Of a stretch of 64,000 nucleotides of DNA, positions 51,019-60,692 are shown in pieces; position 1 is the stretch's first letter, and each line of letters begins with the position of its first letter. Location of the stretch: positions 124,001-188,000 of the forward strand of contig OY282446.1 in the NCBI GenBank assembly GCA_958295975.1. The letters run 5' to 3'. A program made the translations under genes and the position numbers. A model generated the notes under the pieces. That model was given only the letters and a program-made list of their open reading frames with translations, was not told the DNA's origin and did not search any database. The stretch is from Tepidiformaceae bacterium. GTDB taxonomy: Bacteria; Chloroflexota; Dehalococcoidia; Tepidiformales; Tepidiformaceae.

Positions 51019-51624
51019 TCAGGCGCGCAGGCCCGCGCGCTCGCGCCCGGGATTGCGCCGTTCGCGCTCGATGACGCGCGCGAGCTCGGCGGCGGCCTCG
51101 TCGAGCCCGCCCTCGCGGTTCTCGATCACGTAGTCGTTGTTGGGCGCGTCCGCCAGCTCCGCGTCCACCTCGGCCAGGCGGCGGGCGAGCGACTCCGCGC
51201 TCTCGCTCTTGCGGGCGGTGAGGCGCGCCCGCAGGGCCTCACGACTCTCCGCCGTGAGCAGCACGAAGACGGCGCCGCGGAGCAGCCCCCGCAGCCGCCG
51301 CGCCCCCTGCAGGTCGGTGCGCACGAGCACGTCCCGCCCGCGCGCCAGCGGCTCCTCCAGCGCGCGCCGTTCGAGCCCCTTCAGGTCGCCGTAGACCTCG
51401 GCGTGTTCGAGAAAGTCTCCGGCGGCGATCTTCCCCTCGAATTCCGCGCGCGTGAGGAAGCGGTAGTCGACGCCGTCGCGCTCGCCCTCGCGTCGCGGGC
51501 GGCTGTTGCTGCTGACGGCGCGGTCGATGTCGACGCGCTCGCGCAGGCGGGCGATGACGGAGTCCTTGCCCGCGCCGGAGGGCCCGTGCAGCACCACGAT
51601 GAGGGGGCGGCGTTCGTCGCTCAC
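51019..51624 (-). CDS. gmk: guanylate kinase family protein
   Basis: The 201-residue P-loop kinase has GPSGAGKDSVIARL (14-27), a GMP-binding region SRPRREGERDGVDYRFLTRAEFE, FLEHAEVYGDLKGLE and a late NNDYVIENREGG. These match guanylate kinase, although the usual TTRxPR begins SNSRPR, a modest divergence. It converts GMP to GDP. GTG at 51624 overlaps the aroA stop by four bases, so it is translated with the aromatic pathway genes. Confidence 0.88.
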   Translation of the reverse strand: MSDERRPLIVVLHGPSGAGKDSVIARLRERVDIDRAVSSNSRPRREGERDGVDYRFLTRAEFEGKIAAGDFLEHAEVYGDLKGLERRALEEPLARGRDVLVRTDLQGARRLRGLLRGAVFVLLTAESREALRARLTARKSESAESLARRLAEVDAELADAPNNDYVIENREGGLDEAAAELARVIERERRNPGRERAGLRA

Positions 51625-52919
51625 GCCAGACGCGCGGTCCCGGGCGCGGCCGCCGCCAGCGCCTCGCGGAAGTCCGGGTAGGAGACGGAGACGGCGTCGC
51701 GCTCGACGTGCGTTTCGCCGTCCGCGAGCGCCCCGGCCACGGCCCCCAACATGCCCATGCGGTGGTCGCCGGCGGCGTCGAGGCGCGCGCCGTGCAGCTC
51801 GCGCGGGCCGCGCGCGACGAAGCCGTCGGGGGCCGTCTCGATGTCCGCGCCCAGGGCCGAGAGCATGGCCGCCGAGGCCTCCACGCGGTCCGATTCCTTC
51901 ACGCGCAGCTCCGCGGCCTCGCGCACCACCGTCTCGCCCTCGGCGAAGCAGCCGAGCAGGGCCACCAGCGGCAGCTCGTCGATGGCGCGCGGCACGTCGC
52001 TGCCCTCCACGGTCACGCCGCGCAGGGAGGAGGAGCGCGCCACGATGTCGGCCACGGGCTCACCGCCCGACTCGCGCTCCTCCAGCAGCTCGACGTCCGC
52101 GCCCATGCGCCCGAGGATGTCGAGCAGGCCCGTGCGCGTGGGGTTGACGCCGACGCCTTCCAGCCGGATCTCGGCGTCGGGGTGGCAGACGGCGAGCGCG
52201 AGCCAGGGGGCGGCGCTGGAGACGTCGCCGGGCACGCGCAGGTGGAGCGGGCGCAGCCGCCCGGGACGGCGCACGGCGATGGCGCGGCCCTCCCGCGCGA
52301 CGGGCGCGCCCATGGCCGCCAGCAGCTTCTCCGTGTGGTCGCGCGTGGGCGCGGGCTCGATCACGCGCACGGGCGCTTCCACCGAAAGCCCGGCGAGCAG
52401 CAGCGCCGATTTCACCTGGGCGCTGGCCACGGGCAGCTCGTAGCGGATGGCGCGCAGGGCGCCGCCGTTGATGGCGACGGGGGCGAGCGTGCCGCCCGCG
52501 CGCGCGCCGATGCGCGCCCCCATGCGCCGCAGCGGCTCGATCACGCGCCCCATGGGCCGCCGCCGCAGCGACTCGTCGCCGCTGAGCACGCTGAACAGCG
52601 GGTGGGCCGCGAGCAGCCCCGTGAGCAGCCGCAGGGTGGTGCCGCTGTTGCCGCAGTCGAGCACCGCCTCGCTCTCGTAGAGGCCGTGCAGGCCGCCGCC
52701 GCGGATGCGCGCCGCGGACGCCCCCGCGGGCCACTCCAGCTCGACGCCGAGCGCGGCCATGCACGCCGCCGTGGCGCGCACGTCGTCCGAATCGAGCAGG
52801 TTCTCGACGTGCGAATCGCCCTCCGCCAGCGCGGCCAGCATGAGGGCGCGGTGGGAGATGGACTTGTCGGGGGGGACGCGAACGCTCGCGCGCAGGCGTC
52901 CCGCGCGGCGGACGATCAC
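51621..52919 (-). CDS. aroA: 3-phosphoshikimate 1-carboxyvinyltransferase
   Basis: The 432-residue EPSP synthase joins shikimate 3-phosphate and phosphoenolpyruvate. Motifs are VPPDKSISHRALMLAALA, LDCGNSGTTLRLLTG, SAQVKSALLLAGL, PTRDHTEKLLAAMG, and the C-terminal RVKESDRVEA and DHRMGMLGAVAGALA. Two inverted alpha-beta domains are complete. GTG at 52919 overlaps the tyrA stop. The residues LDCGNSGTTLRLL correspond to the glyphosate-sensitive class I type. Confidence 0.95.
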   Translation of the reverse strand: MIVRRAGRLRASVRVPPDKSISHRALMLAALAEGDSHVENLLDSDDVRATAACMAALGVELEWPAGASAARIRGGGLHGLYESEAVLDCGNSGTTLRLLTGLLAAHPLFSVLSGDESLRRRPMGRVIEPLRRMGARIGARAGGTLAPVAINGGALRAIRYELPVASAQVKSALLLAGLSVEAPVRVIEPAPTRDHTEKLLAAMGAPVAREGRAIAVRRPGRLRPLHLRVPGDVSSAAPWLALAVCHPDAEIRLEGVGVNPTRTGLLDILGRMGADVELLEERESGGEPVADIVARSSSLRGVTVEGSDVPRAIDELPLVALLGCFAEGETVVREAAELRVKESDRVEASAAMLSALGADIETAPDGFVARGPRELHGARLDAAGDHRMGMLGAVAGALADGETHVERDAVSVSYPDFREALAAAAPGTARLA

Positions 52920-53998
52920 CGTTCCCGCGAAGCGCCGCCGCCCCGCAGCTGCTTGATGCGGTCGTAGAGGTAGGCGCCGGTGAGCATCTGCATGAACATC
53001 TCGCCGCTGCTGCCGGGCAGGTCCGCGGCGGACGCCTTCGGTTCGCGCCCGACCGCGCGGTCCTCGCTCACCAGCCGGTCGAGCCGCGTGCGCCTGAACA
53101 GGCTCTCCAGCATCTCGTCGGGGTTCTCCGGAACCTTGCCCGCAGTGCGCCCGTCGTCGCCCTCTTCCTCGACCCGCGCGAGGAGTTCACGCAGGCCCGC
53201 GTCGTCCAGTTCGAGCGCGCGGACGAGCGAGTCCAGCTCGTCCTGGAAGCGGCGCAGCCAGGAGACGATGGCCGGGCGGTTGGTGGCCACGATGTCGGCG
53301 GACATGCGCGGATCGCCCTTGGCCAGGCGCGTCATGTCGCGGAAGGCGGGGCCCGCCAGCTGCTCCGCGTCCTCCCAGCAGGCGCTGTCGCGCATCATGC
53401 GGAAGAGCGCCACGGAGAGCATGAGGGGCAGGTGGCTGACGGCGGCGACCAGCTCGTCGTGCTCGGCCGGATCGACGTAGACGGGCACGGCGCCCGCGGC
53501 CCTGATCATGCCCAGCACGACCTCCACGGAGCGCTCGTTGGCCGTGGCCGAGGGCGTCACCGCCCAAGCCGCGCCCTGGAACAGGTCGGCGCTGGCGGCG
53601 GCGGGACCGCTGCGCTCGGAGCCCGCCATGGGATGCCCGCCGATGATGCTGGCCTTGCCGCCGAACAGCTCCTCGGCCCTAGCCATGAAGGCCGCCTTAG
53701 TGCTGCAGGTGTCGGTGACGATGGCGCCCTCGGCCACGTACGTGGCCATGGCCTCCAGCAGCTCGGCGGCGGCGCGCGGGGGCGTGGCGAGCACGATCAT
53801 GCTCGCGCCCTCGACCGCCTCGTTGAGGTAGCGCACGGTGCGATCGACGGCCCCGAGCTCCCGCGCCGTGCGCGCGTTCTGGCGGCTGTTGTCGACGCCC
53901 ACCACCTCGTAGCGGCGGTCCTTGCGCCCCATGAGGCTGAGGCCCAGGGAGGCGCCGATGAGGCCGGTGCCAATGACGGCGATGCTGGAATCGGGCAT
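52916..53998 (-). CDS. tyrA: prephenate dehydrogenase
   Basis: The 360-residue protein has the NAD-binding start IAVIGTGLIGASLGLSLMG, TDTCSTKAAFM, IGGHPMAGSERSGPAAASADLF and DELVAAVSHLPLMLSVALF, the TyrA signatures. A C-terminal extension of about 80 residues (from 285) is charged and does not look like an ACT domain. It makes 4-hydroxyphenylpyruvate for tyrosine. It heads the tyrA-aroA-gmk run with GTGA overlaps. ATG 53998 is 13 bases after the HD-domain gene stop. Confidence 0.93.
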   Translation of the reverse strand: MPDSSIAVIGTGLIGASLGLSLMGRKDRRYEVVGVDNSRQNARTARELGAVDRTVRYLNEAVEGASMIVLATPPRAAAELLEAMATYVAEGAIVTDTCSTKAAFMARAEELFGGKASIIGGHPMAGSERSGPAAASADLFQGAAWAVTPSATANERSVEVVLGMIRAAGAVPVYVDPAEHDELVAAVSHLPLMLSVALFRMMRDSACWEDAEQLAGPAFRDMTRLAKGDPRMSADIVATNRPAIVSWLRRFQDELDSLVRALELDDAGLRELLARVEEEGDDGRTAGKVPENPDEMLESLFRRTRLDRLVSEDRAVGREPKASAADLPGSSGEMFMQMLTGAYLYDRIKQLRGGGASRER

Positions 53999-54011
53999 GG
54001 CGGTTTCGCTT

Positions 54012-54497
54012 TCAGGTGGCGGCGTCGGCGCGCTGCAGGAGGGCCAGCATAGCATCATCGCCCGCGGGCCGGTGGTGCAGGCGCGTGAGCGCGACGGCGC
54101 GCGCGGAGGCCCCGGCGGCGGCCAGCAGCCGCGCGCCGATTTCGCCGTGGGCGCGGCTGCGGGCGATGGCGCGGCGCATCCGCAGGCGCGAGTCCGCCGC
54201 GCCCGCCGCCGCGCCCGCGCACAGCCAGCCCGCCAGCACGTGCGCCACGCGGTCGCGCGTGCGCTGGCGGCCCTTGCCCGCGTCGTGCAGGAGGGCGGCC
54301 ACGAGCAGGTCGCGGTCGCCGTCGTGGCCGCGCTCCAGCAGCCAGCGCGCGGTGCCCGCGCTGTGGCGCTGATCGCGCGGCTCCTGCGCCGCGAAGAGCG
54401 CCAGCAGCTCGCCGTCCAGGTATTCGCGGGCGAGGGCCAGGTCGTCCGCGCCGGGCGGCAGCGAGGCCTCGCGGAACTGCCGCACGCGCTCCAGCAT
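54012..54497 (-). CDS. HD-domain phosphohydrolase-like protein
   Basis: The 161-residue protein has His45 in RDQRHSAGTARWLLERG, His71-Asp72 in LLVAALLHDAGKGRQR, and a later His in RSRAHGEIGARLLAAAG and TRLHHRP, the metal-binding pattern of a small HD hydrolase. Members remove phosphate from nucleotides or signalling molecules. The ATG overlaps the M50 protease stop by one base (TGATG). Confidence 0.82.
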   Translation of the reverse strand: MLERVRQFREASLPPGADDLALAREYLDGELLALFAAQEPRDQRHSAGTARWLLERGHDGDRDLLVAALLHDAGKGRQRTRDRVAHVLAGWLCAGAAAGAADSRLRMRRAIARSRAHGEIGARLLAAAGASARAVALTRLHHRPAGDDAMLALLQRADAAT

Positions 54498-55183
54498 CAG
54501 GCCACGAAGTCCAGGAAGAGGTCGAACGCCTCGTTGAAAATCCAGCTCAGCGGGCTGTAGTCGGGCGCGATGAAGTTGAGCGCGATGAGGGCGATCAGCA
54601 GCGCCGGGCCCCAGCGGCCCAGCGGGATCATGGCCCGCGCCGCGCCGTCCGGCAGCACGCCCACGAGCACCTTGAAGCCGTCGAGCGGGTGGATGGGGAT
54701 GAGGTTGAAGACGCCGAGCAGCACGTTGATCCAGGCGATGAAGAAGAGGAACGCGCCCAGCAGTTCGGCGCCGTCGGCCCGCCCGAAGGTCGCGAGCGAG
54801 CGGGGCGGCTCCACCCAGCCGAGGATGAGCGGCAGGGATACGATCAGGGCGAAGGCGAAGTTCGAGAGCGGCCCTGCCACGGCCACCGTCATGTTGCCCC
54901 GCTTCACGCCGGAGCGCAGGCGGTAGGGGTTCACGGGCGTGGGCCTGCCCCAGCCGAAGCCCGCCACGAACAGCAGGATGGCGCCCGCCGGGTCGAGGTG
55001 CGCGAGCGGGTTCAGCGTGAGCCGCCCCTGCCGCGCGGCGGTGTCGTCGCCCAGCTCGTTCGCGGCCCAGGCGTGGCTGAACTCGTGGAAGGCGATGCCC
55101 GTCACGAACGCCAGCGCGAAGGCGGCGAGGTAGACGAGGCCCGCGACGGGGTTGTCGAGCAGATCGTCGATGATCCAGATCAC
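54497..55183 (-). CDS. site-2 protease (M50) family protein
   Basis: The 228-residue membrane protease has the zinc motif HEFSH (His33, Glu34, His37) in the second helix and the third ligand in IPIHPLDGF, both inside membrane segments, plus four further hydrophobic helices. It fits the short group of M50 peptidases without PDZ domain that cut membrane-bound regulators. The start is uncertain: GTG 55183 has TAGCAT eight bases upstream, and GTG 55201 would add six residues. Confidence 0.9.
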   Translation of the reverse strand: MIWIIDDLLDNPVAGLVYLAAFALAFVTGIAFHEFSHAWAANELGDDTAARQGRLTLNPLAHLDPAGAILLFVAGFGWGRPTPVNPYRLRSGVKRGNMTVAVAGPLSNFAFALIVSLPLILGWVEPPRSLATFGRADGAELLGAFLFFIAWINVLLGVFNLIPIHPLDGFKVLVGVLPDGAARAMIPLGRWGPALLIALIALNFIAPDYSPLSWIFNEAFDLFLDFVA

Positions 55184-55213
55184 GCGCTCCCATGCTAGCA
55201 CCCGATGCCGAAA

Positions 55214-55242
55214 TTGACCGGGCGCGGGCCGCTTGCTAGGCT
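55214..55242 (+). promoter_or_regulatory. promoter of the propeller/transglycosylase unit
   Basis: TTGACC (55214-55219) and TAGGCT (55237-55242) are separated by 17 bases, a well-formed sigma-70-type promoter. The leader to ATG 55334 is about 85 bases and has no clear ribosome-binding site. Confidence 0.5.
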
Positions 55243-55333
55243 CGCGCAGGCGGGAACGTCATTGGCGCTGGCGGGGTTGGCCTGGTCGAGAGGCTTCACC
55301 CCATCCCCGACGCCCCGGCTCCGGTTCTCCCGC

Positions 55334-56422
55334 ATGAACGCTCCCTCTTCGTTGACCACGCGCCCGCGATTGAGTCCCCGCGCCCGCCGCGCGCTGGCGC
55401 TGCTGGCGGCGGCGGTCGCGCTCGCGGCGCTGGCCGCCGTGCTGCTGGCGCGCGGGGGCGGCCCCCCGACCACGGCCTTCGCCAACGCGCCCGCCGGGCA
55501 GTACGCCGTGGTGGCGCGCGGCGAGGGCGCGGCCAGCGTCATCGGCGTGGTCAACGCCGCCGGCGGGCGCGCCCTCGAAGTGGCGACCGTGCCGCATCTG
55601 CCCGGCTTCGCCCCGCGCGGGGCGGTCTCGCCGAACGGGCGCTGGCTCGCCCTGATCGCGGTCACGGGCGGCGTCCCCGCGCAGCCGCTGGCCGCGCTCC
55701 TCGCGCTCCACCTGGAGACGGGCGAGGCGCGCATCCTCGCCGCCAGCGTCGACCCCCTGCAGGACGCGCTCTGGACGCCGGATTCGGGCGCCGTGATCGT
55801 GACGCGCGGCGGGCCGGACGGCATCGACGTGCTGCGCGTGGGCCTCGACGGCGCGGAGACGGCGCTCGAACGGGGGCGCGACGCGCTCGCCGTGGCCCCC
55901 GTCGGCTTCGACGCCGCCGGGCGGCTGCTCGCCGTCGTGCTCGACGGGCGCGGCTCGACGCTGACGCGCGGGGGCGCGGACGCACGCCACCTGAGCGCCC
56001 ACCTCACGCGCGACTGGGCGCTCAGCCCCGACGGCTCGGCGCTGGCCTTCGTGGAGGCGAACCTCGACGGCGGGCTGCGCTACCTGCCGCGCGTGGCCGC
56101 CATCGCGGGCGGCGCGGTCTCCGCCGCCTCCGCGGGCGGCTTCGGCGAGGGGCAGGCGCTGGGCGCGGCCTGGCCCCCCAACGGCGGCGCGCCGCGCTTC
56201 GGCCACGAGCCGGAGCGCGTTCCCGGCGGCGTGCGCGCGCAGGCCGCGGGGGGCTTCGACGTGCCCCTCGGCTACAGCCGCGACGGGGCGGCGCTGGCCG
56301 TGCGCCGCTGGAGCGGGAGCGGCTTCGCCGAGCCCGGCGGCGCGCGCCTGCAGATCGTCGCGGGCGGCGAACGGCGCACGCTCGCCGGCTTCTCGAGGTT
56401 CCACGGATGGACCGCGCGCTAG
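55334..56422 (+). CDS. membrane-anchored TolB/WD40-like propeller protein
   Basis: The 362-residue protein has an N-terminal cytoplasmic stretch, one membrane helix (ALALLAAAVALAALAAVLLA, about residues 20-40), then an extracytoplasmic beta-propeller-like part with repeated WALSPDGSALAF, AVSPNGRWLALI and ALWTPDSGAVIV blocks. These resemble TolB/YncE-type blades. It lies just before a peptidoglycan-binding protein and overlaps it by 16 bases, so a cell-envelope role is plausible. No enzyme motif is seen. Confidence 0.75.
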   Translation: MNAPSSLTTRPRLSPRARRALALLAAAVALAALAAVLLARGGGPPTTAFANAPAGQYAVVARGEGAASVIGVVNAAGGRALEVATVPHLPGFAPRGAVSPNGRWLALIAVTGGVPAQPLAALLALHLETGEARILAASVDPLQDALWTPDSGAVIVTRGGPDGIDVLRVGLDGAETALERGRDALAVAPVGFDAAGRLLAVVLDGRGSTLTRGGADARHLSAHLTRDWALSPDGSALAFVEANLDGGLRYLPRVAAIAGGAVSAASAGGFGEGQALGAAWPPNGGAPRFGHEPERVPGGVRAQAAGGFDVPLGYSRDGAALAVRRWSGSGFAEPGGARLQIVAGGERRTLAGFSRFHGWTAR

Positions 56423-58524
56423 CGGCGCTGGCGGCGACCGCCGTCGTGCTGACGCTCATCCTCTCCGGCCCGGGCGAACGCGCGGGCGCGCGCACGGGCG
56501 CGTACCTCTGCCCCGCCACCAGCCCGGCCGCGGGCCCGGCATTCAATTTCGACGCCTACGAGGCGTTCGACAACGTGGGCATCTACACGGCGGCCATCGA
56601 CCTGGCGGCGGCGGGGGTGGCGATCACGGGCACGACCATCCCCTCCGGCGAGGCGCACCAGCTGGAATACCCGGGCCTGTTGACCGGCTCGCTCGAGGAG
56701 CGCGTCGACCAGCAGCCGAACACGGCCCTCCGCATCCCGCCCTCGCTGATGAAGGCGGTCATATGGCTGGAATCGCAGTTCGACCACGCCAGTGCGGCCA
56801 CGCCCTGGGGCGGCGTGGGGCCGGTGATACGCTCCTTCGACTGCGGCTACGGGCTGGGCCAGATCACGAGCGGCATGGCGAATCCCACGGGCAACCCCAG
56901 CGCCGGGCAGGCGCTCACGGGCACGCACTTCCTCTACAACCTGGCCGCCTCCGCGCGCATCCTCGCGGAGAAGTGGAACGGCGAATTCCTGCCGCCGATC
57001 GCGGGCGGGGGCGATCCGGCGGCGCTGGAGGACTGGTACCACGCCATCTGGGCCTACAACGGCTTCGCCTTCGTGAACCACCCGCTCCATCCCGGGTACG
57101 ACCCGCTGCGGGGCGACGTCTGGCACTGCCGCGACGAAAGCGCGCCCACCTGGATCGACGCGGGCAACGGCGTGCCGCTGTACGGCTACTTCGATTACCC
57201 CTACCCGGAACGCATCTACGGCTGCATGCGCCATCCGCCCGCGTATCCCGAACGGCTGCTCGCGCTGGAAGGAACCCCGACGCCCACGCCAGCGGGCACC
57301 CCGACGCCGACTCCCACCCCAACTTCGACGCCCACGCCGGCTCCTACTCCTACTCCGACGCCGACGCCGACGGCTACCCCCACGCCCACTCCCACTCCCA
57401 CTCCCACCCCGATTCCGACGCCCGCGCCGCGGACGGCGGTGACCGAGCACGTGATCGTGGCGGGGGACACGTTCTGGGGGCTGGCCGTCGCCTACGACGT
57501 GACCGTCTCCGCCATCGGGGAGCTGAACCCCAACCTGGATCCGGGGGCGCTTCAGCTCGGCGACGTCGTGCTCATTCCCCCCAACGCCCCTCCCGCCACG
57601 CCCACGCCGACTCCAACGCCCACGCCAACGCCAACCCCGGAAGGCGCGGCCACCGCGACGCCCACACCCACGCCGACTCCCGCGCCCGCGCCCGATCCGG
57701 TGCGGCGCATGTGGCCGGCGGTGGCGGTCAGCATGCCGGACCTGACCATCGACCGGGTGGCGGTCGCCTTCGCGCCCTCCATCTTCCACGAGTGCGAGAA
57801 CCAGGGCTGGCTCGGCGGCTGTCCGGGGATGACCTTCCCCACCTCGCTCCCGGAGTTCGGCATCGAAACGCACCGCGACCCGACGCCGCCCGCGGACGCG
57901 CGGCTGCGCGCGGGGATGCTGGGCCAGCCCGCGTTCACGGCGCGCGGGCCGTCCGAGGCCAACCTCGCCGTGAACGGGAACGGCGAGCCGGGGAGCGTCC
58001 GCATCGTCGTGTCGAACGCGGGCACGTGGATCGCGCCCTTCCGCATCACGACCACGGCGGACTGGATCGTGGTGCGGCGCGGCGAGGCGCACGCCCCCTC
58101 CGCGGGCCACCTCCACGGCGGCGTGGCCATCGGCGCGGAGACGAAGGTGATCCGCATCGCCGCGCGGGAGGGCCAGGCCGAGGTGGCGACGCAGGGACAC
58201 TCGCCCGTGCTCCTGATCACGCTCGACGCGGACGCCCTGCCCGCGGGCGGGAGCGTGGAGGGGACGGTGGTGATCGAGCCGCTGTACGGGGCGGGCTCGG
58301 CCAGGCGCGTGCTCGTGCGCGCCTGGCCGAACGCGGAGGCCGCGCCCCCCGGTTCGACGGAAACGCCGGACGCGACGGCAACGCCCACTCCGACGGCGAC
58401 GCCCACTCCGACGCCGACCCCCACGCCCGGTCCGGGGCCGGGCAAGCTGGAGGCGGTCGAGGAGGCGGACAGCGACGCCGCGCGCATGCGCATCGTCGTG
58501 CCCGCCCTGGCGTCCGACCGCTGA
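56407..58524 (+). CDS. secreted protein with transglycosylase-like and LysM domains on Pro-Thr linkers
   Basis: The 705-residue protein has a signal peptide (residues 1-22), then a lysozyme-like SLT domain (about 105-230: [19 protein letters not shown] with a likely catalytic Glu, and [11 protein letters not shown]). A long Pro-Thr linker (about 293-340) and a LysM domain (about 343-392, [28 protein letters not shown]) follow. A second linker, a beta-rich C-terminal domain and a third Pro-Thr run complete it. It would bind and cut, or just bind, peptidoglycan. Pro-Thr linkers like these are frequent in Chloroflexota. Confidence 0.85.
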   Translation: MDRALAALAATAVVLTLILSGPGERAGARTGAYLCPATSPAAGPAFNFDAYEAFDNVGIYTAAIDLAAAGVAITGTTIPSGEAHQLEYPGLLTGSLEERVDQQPNTALRIPPSLMKAVIWLESQFDHASAATPWGGVGPVIRSFDCGYGLGQITSGMANPTGNPSAGQALTGTHFLYNLAASARILAEKWNGEFLPPIAGGGDPAALEDWYHAIWAYNGFAFVNHPLHPGYDPLRGDVWHCRDESAPTWIDAGNGVPLYGYFDYPYPERIYGCMRHPPAYPERLLALEGTPTPTPAGTPTPTPTPTSTPTPAPTPTPTPTPTATPTPTPTPTPTPIPTPAPRTAVTEHVIVAGDTFWGLAVAYDVTVSAIGELNPNLDPGALQLGDVVLIPPNAPPATPTPTPTPTPTPTPEGAATATPTPTPTPAPAPDPVRRMWPAVAVSMPDLTIDRVAVAFAPSIFHECENQGWLGGCPGMTFPTSLPEFGIETHRDPTPPADARLRAGMLGQPAFTARGPSEANLAVNGNGEPGSVRIVVSNAGTWIAPFRITTTADWIVVRRGEAHAPSAGHLHGGVAIGAETKVIRIAAREGQAEVATQGHSPVLLITLDADALPAGGSVEGTVVIEPLYGAGSARRVLVRAWPNAEAAPPGSTETPDATATPTPTATPTPTPTPTPGPGPGKLEAVEEADSDAARMRIVVPALASDR
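57283..57426 (+). repeat. degenerate 6-bp repeat coding Pro-Thr linker
   Basis: Runs of CCNACN hexamers encode (Pro-Thr)n. Third codon positions vary throughout, so protein-level selection, not recent slippage, keeps the repeat. Similar shorter runs lie at about 57595-57690 and 58378-58434. Confidence 0.8.
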
Positions 58525-58528
58525 GGGG

Positions 58529-60586
58529 TCAGCGGGCGGCGGGGGCCTCCTCGCGCCCGGCCTCGATGACGCGCCGGGCGACGTTGCCGGGCACCTCGTC
58601 GTAGCGGTCGAAGTCGAGTTCGAAGAGGCCGCGGCCCTGCGTGAGCGAGCGCAGGTCGGAGGCGTAGCGCTGCACCTCGGCGAGGGGCACGTCCGCCTCG
58701 ACGACGCTCATGCCGCTGTCGGGGGCGATGCCGTGGATGCGCGCGCGCTTGGTGTTGAGGTCGCCCACGACGTCGCCCGCGTTCGCCTCGGGGGCGCGCA
58801 CGCGGATGGTCATGACCGGCTCCAGCAGGAGGCCGCTGGCGCCCGCCACGGCCTCCTTCAGCGCCTGGCTGGCGGCCAGCTTGAAGGCCATCTCGCTGGA
58901 ATCGACGGGATGGTGCTTGCCGTCGAACAGCGTCACCTCGCAGTCGGTCAGCTCGTAGCCCGCGAGCACGCCCTCGCGGGCCGTCTCGGCCACGCCCTTC
59001 TCCACGGCGGGGATGTATTCGCGGGGCACGGAGCCGCCCACGACGCGGCTGTTGAAGCGCAGCCCCGAGCCGCGCGGCAGGGGCGCGATCTCGATGGCCA
59101 CGCGCGCGTACTGGCCGTGGCCGCCGGTCTGCTTCTTGTGCGTGTAATCGGCGGAGGAGGAGCGCGCCACCGTCTCGCGGTAGGGGACGCGCGGCAGGGA
59201 GAGATCGACCTCGACGTTGAACTTGCGCGCGAGCCGCCCCACGGCCACGTCGAGGTGGGCGTCGCCCAGCCCCTCGATGATGGTCTCGCTGGTGCTCGCC
59301 TCGCGGCGCAGGCGCAGGCCCGGGTCCTCCTCCACGAGCCGCTGCAGGCTCGGCCCCAGCTTGTCCACGGCGGCCTTCGCGCCCGGGCGCACGGCCATGC
59401 CGTAGACGGGCTCGGGGAAGACCATGGCGGGCAGCCGCACGGGCCGCTCCTTCGTGGCCAGGGTGTCGCCCGTGCGCGTCTCGCCCAGCTTGGCCACCAC
59501 GCCGATGTCGCCCGCGGGGAGCGCCTCCGTCGGCTCCTGCTCCTTGCCCCGCTGGCGGTAGATGGCGCCGAGGCGCTCGTCCGCGCCGCGCACGCTGTTC
59601 CAGAGGTGGCTGTCGGAGCGGACCGTGCCGGTCATCACGCGCAGGTAGCTGAGGCGCCCCACGTAGGGGTCGGCGGCGGTCTTGAAGACGAGCGCCGCGG
59701 GCGGGGCCTCGGGGCCCGTCTCCAGCGCCTCGCCGTCGGCGTCCGCGACGGCGCGCGCGAGCGGGGAGGGGGCCGCCGCCACGAGCGTGTCGAGCAGCTG
59801 GCGCACGCCCACGCGACGGACGGCGGAGGCGCAGAGCAGGGGCGTGATCTGGCCCTCCGCCAGCGCCGCCCGCAACGCCCCCGCCAGCTCGTCGGGCGTG
59901 ATCTCCTCGTCCTCGAAGTACTTGGTCATGAGATCCTCGTCGTTTTCGACGATGCTCTCGATGAGCGCGGCGCGCATGGCGGCGGCCCGTTCCGCGTGCT
60001 CGGCGGGAATCTCGCCGGGCTCCTCGCCCTCGCCGGGGTACGCCTTCATGGCCAGCAGGTCGATGACGCCGCCGAGGTCGTGGCTCTCGCCGAGGGGCAG
60101 GTAGAGGGGCGCGACGGAGCCGCCCCAGCGTTCCCGCAGCGCCTCCAGCACGGACGCGAAGTCCGCGTTCTCGCGGTCGAGGCGGTTGACCAGCGCCATG
60201 CGCGGCAGCCCGCGCTCGGCGGCGATGCGCCAGACGCGGTCGGTGCCCACCTCCGGCCCGGAGACGGCGTCGACGACGACGAGGGCGAGGTCGGCGGCGT
60301 GCGCCCCGCAGATCACCTCGGAGACGAAGTCGGCGTAGCCGGGCGTGTCGATGAGGTTGATCCTGGCCCCGTTCCATTCCACGGGCAGGACGGAGAGGTT
60401 GAGGCTGAACTTGCGGCGGTGCTCGTCCTCGTCGTAGTCGCCGACCGTGTTCTGCTCCTCGATGGCGCCCATGCGCGTGGTCGCCCCGCTCACGTACAGG
60501 GCCGCCTCGCCGAGCGTCGTCTTGCCCACGTTGCCGTGGCCGACGACGACCACGTTGCGGATGTCTTCGGAGCGGTAAACCTTCAT
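58529..60586 (-). CDS. elongation factor G paralogue
   Basis: The 685-residue translational GTPase has G1 GHGNVGKTT (16-24), switch II DTPGYADF, G4 VNRLDREN (Arg in place of the usual Lys), then EF-G domains II to V ending in SLTQGRGLFELDFDRYDEVP. Canonical EF-G starts its G1 with AHIDAGKTT; the GHGNVGKTT form marks the second, non-canonical EF-G group found in many bacteria, whose role in elongation, recycling or stress is not settled. A separate canonical fusA is expected elsewhere. TACAAT at 60635-60630 is the likely -10. Confidence 0.9.
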   Translation of the reverse strand: MKVYRSEDIRNVVVVGHGNVGKTTLGEAALYVSGATTRMGAIEEQNTVGDYDEDEHRRKFSLNLSVLPVEWNGARINLIDTPGYADFVSEVICGAHAADLALVVVDAVSGPEVGTDRVWRIAAERGLPRMALVNRLDRENADFASVLEALRERWGGSVAPLYLPLGESHDLGGVIDLLAMKAYPGEGEEPGEIPAEHAERAAAMRAALIESIVENDEDLMTKYFEDEEITPDELAGALRAALAEGQITPLLCASAVRRVGVRQLLDTLVAAAPSPLARAVADADGEALETGPEAPPAALVFKTAADPYVGRLSYLRVMTGTVRSDSHLWNSVRGADERLGAIYRQRGKEQEPTEALPAGDIGVVAKLGETRTGDTLATKERPVRLPAMVFPEPVYGMAVRPGAKAAVDKLGPSLQRLVEEDPGLRLRREASTSETIIEGLGDAHLDVAVGRLARKFNVEVDLSLPRVPYRETVARSSSADYTHKKQTGGHGQYARVAIEIAPLPRGSGLRFNSRVVGGSVPREYIPAVEKGVAETAREGVLAGYELTDCEVTLFDGKHHPVDSSEMAFKLAASQALKEAVAGASGLLLEPVMTIRVRAPEANAGDVVGDLNTKRARIHGIAPDSGMSVVEADVPLAEVQRYASDLRSLTQGRGLFELDFDRYDEVPGNVARRVIEAGREEAPAAR

Positions 60587-60629
60587 GGAGCGCCTCGCGG
60601 GCCGCTGGGGCCGGGGGTTTCGCGCGCCG

Positions 60630-60635
60630 ATTGTA
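60630..60635 (-). promoter_or_regulatory. -10 box of EF-G paralogue
   Basis: TACAAT on the reverse strand, 43 bases before the ATG. Confidence 0.4.
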
Positions 60636-60675
60636 CGCGCTCCGGCGGCGCGGCGCGGCCCGCCCCCGCTTCCCG

Positions 60676-60681
60676 TAGACT
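60676..60681 (+). promoter_or_regulatory. -10 box of dnaQ-dinG fusion gene
   Basis: TAGACT lies 11 bases before ATG 60693, with no ribosome-binding site between. Confidence 0.45.
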
Positions 60682-60692
60682 GCGCCGCACGC

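Noticed and set aside
57283-57690. A CRISPR-like array of short repeats.
   Set aside because: The repeats are CCNACN codons for Pro-Thr linkers within one reading frame and have no spacers.
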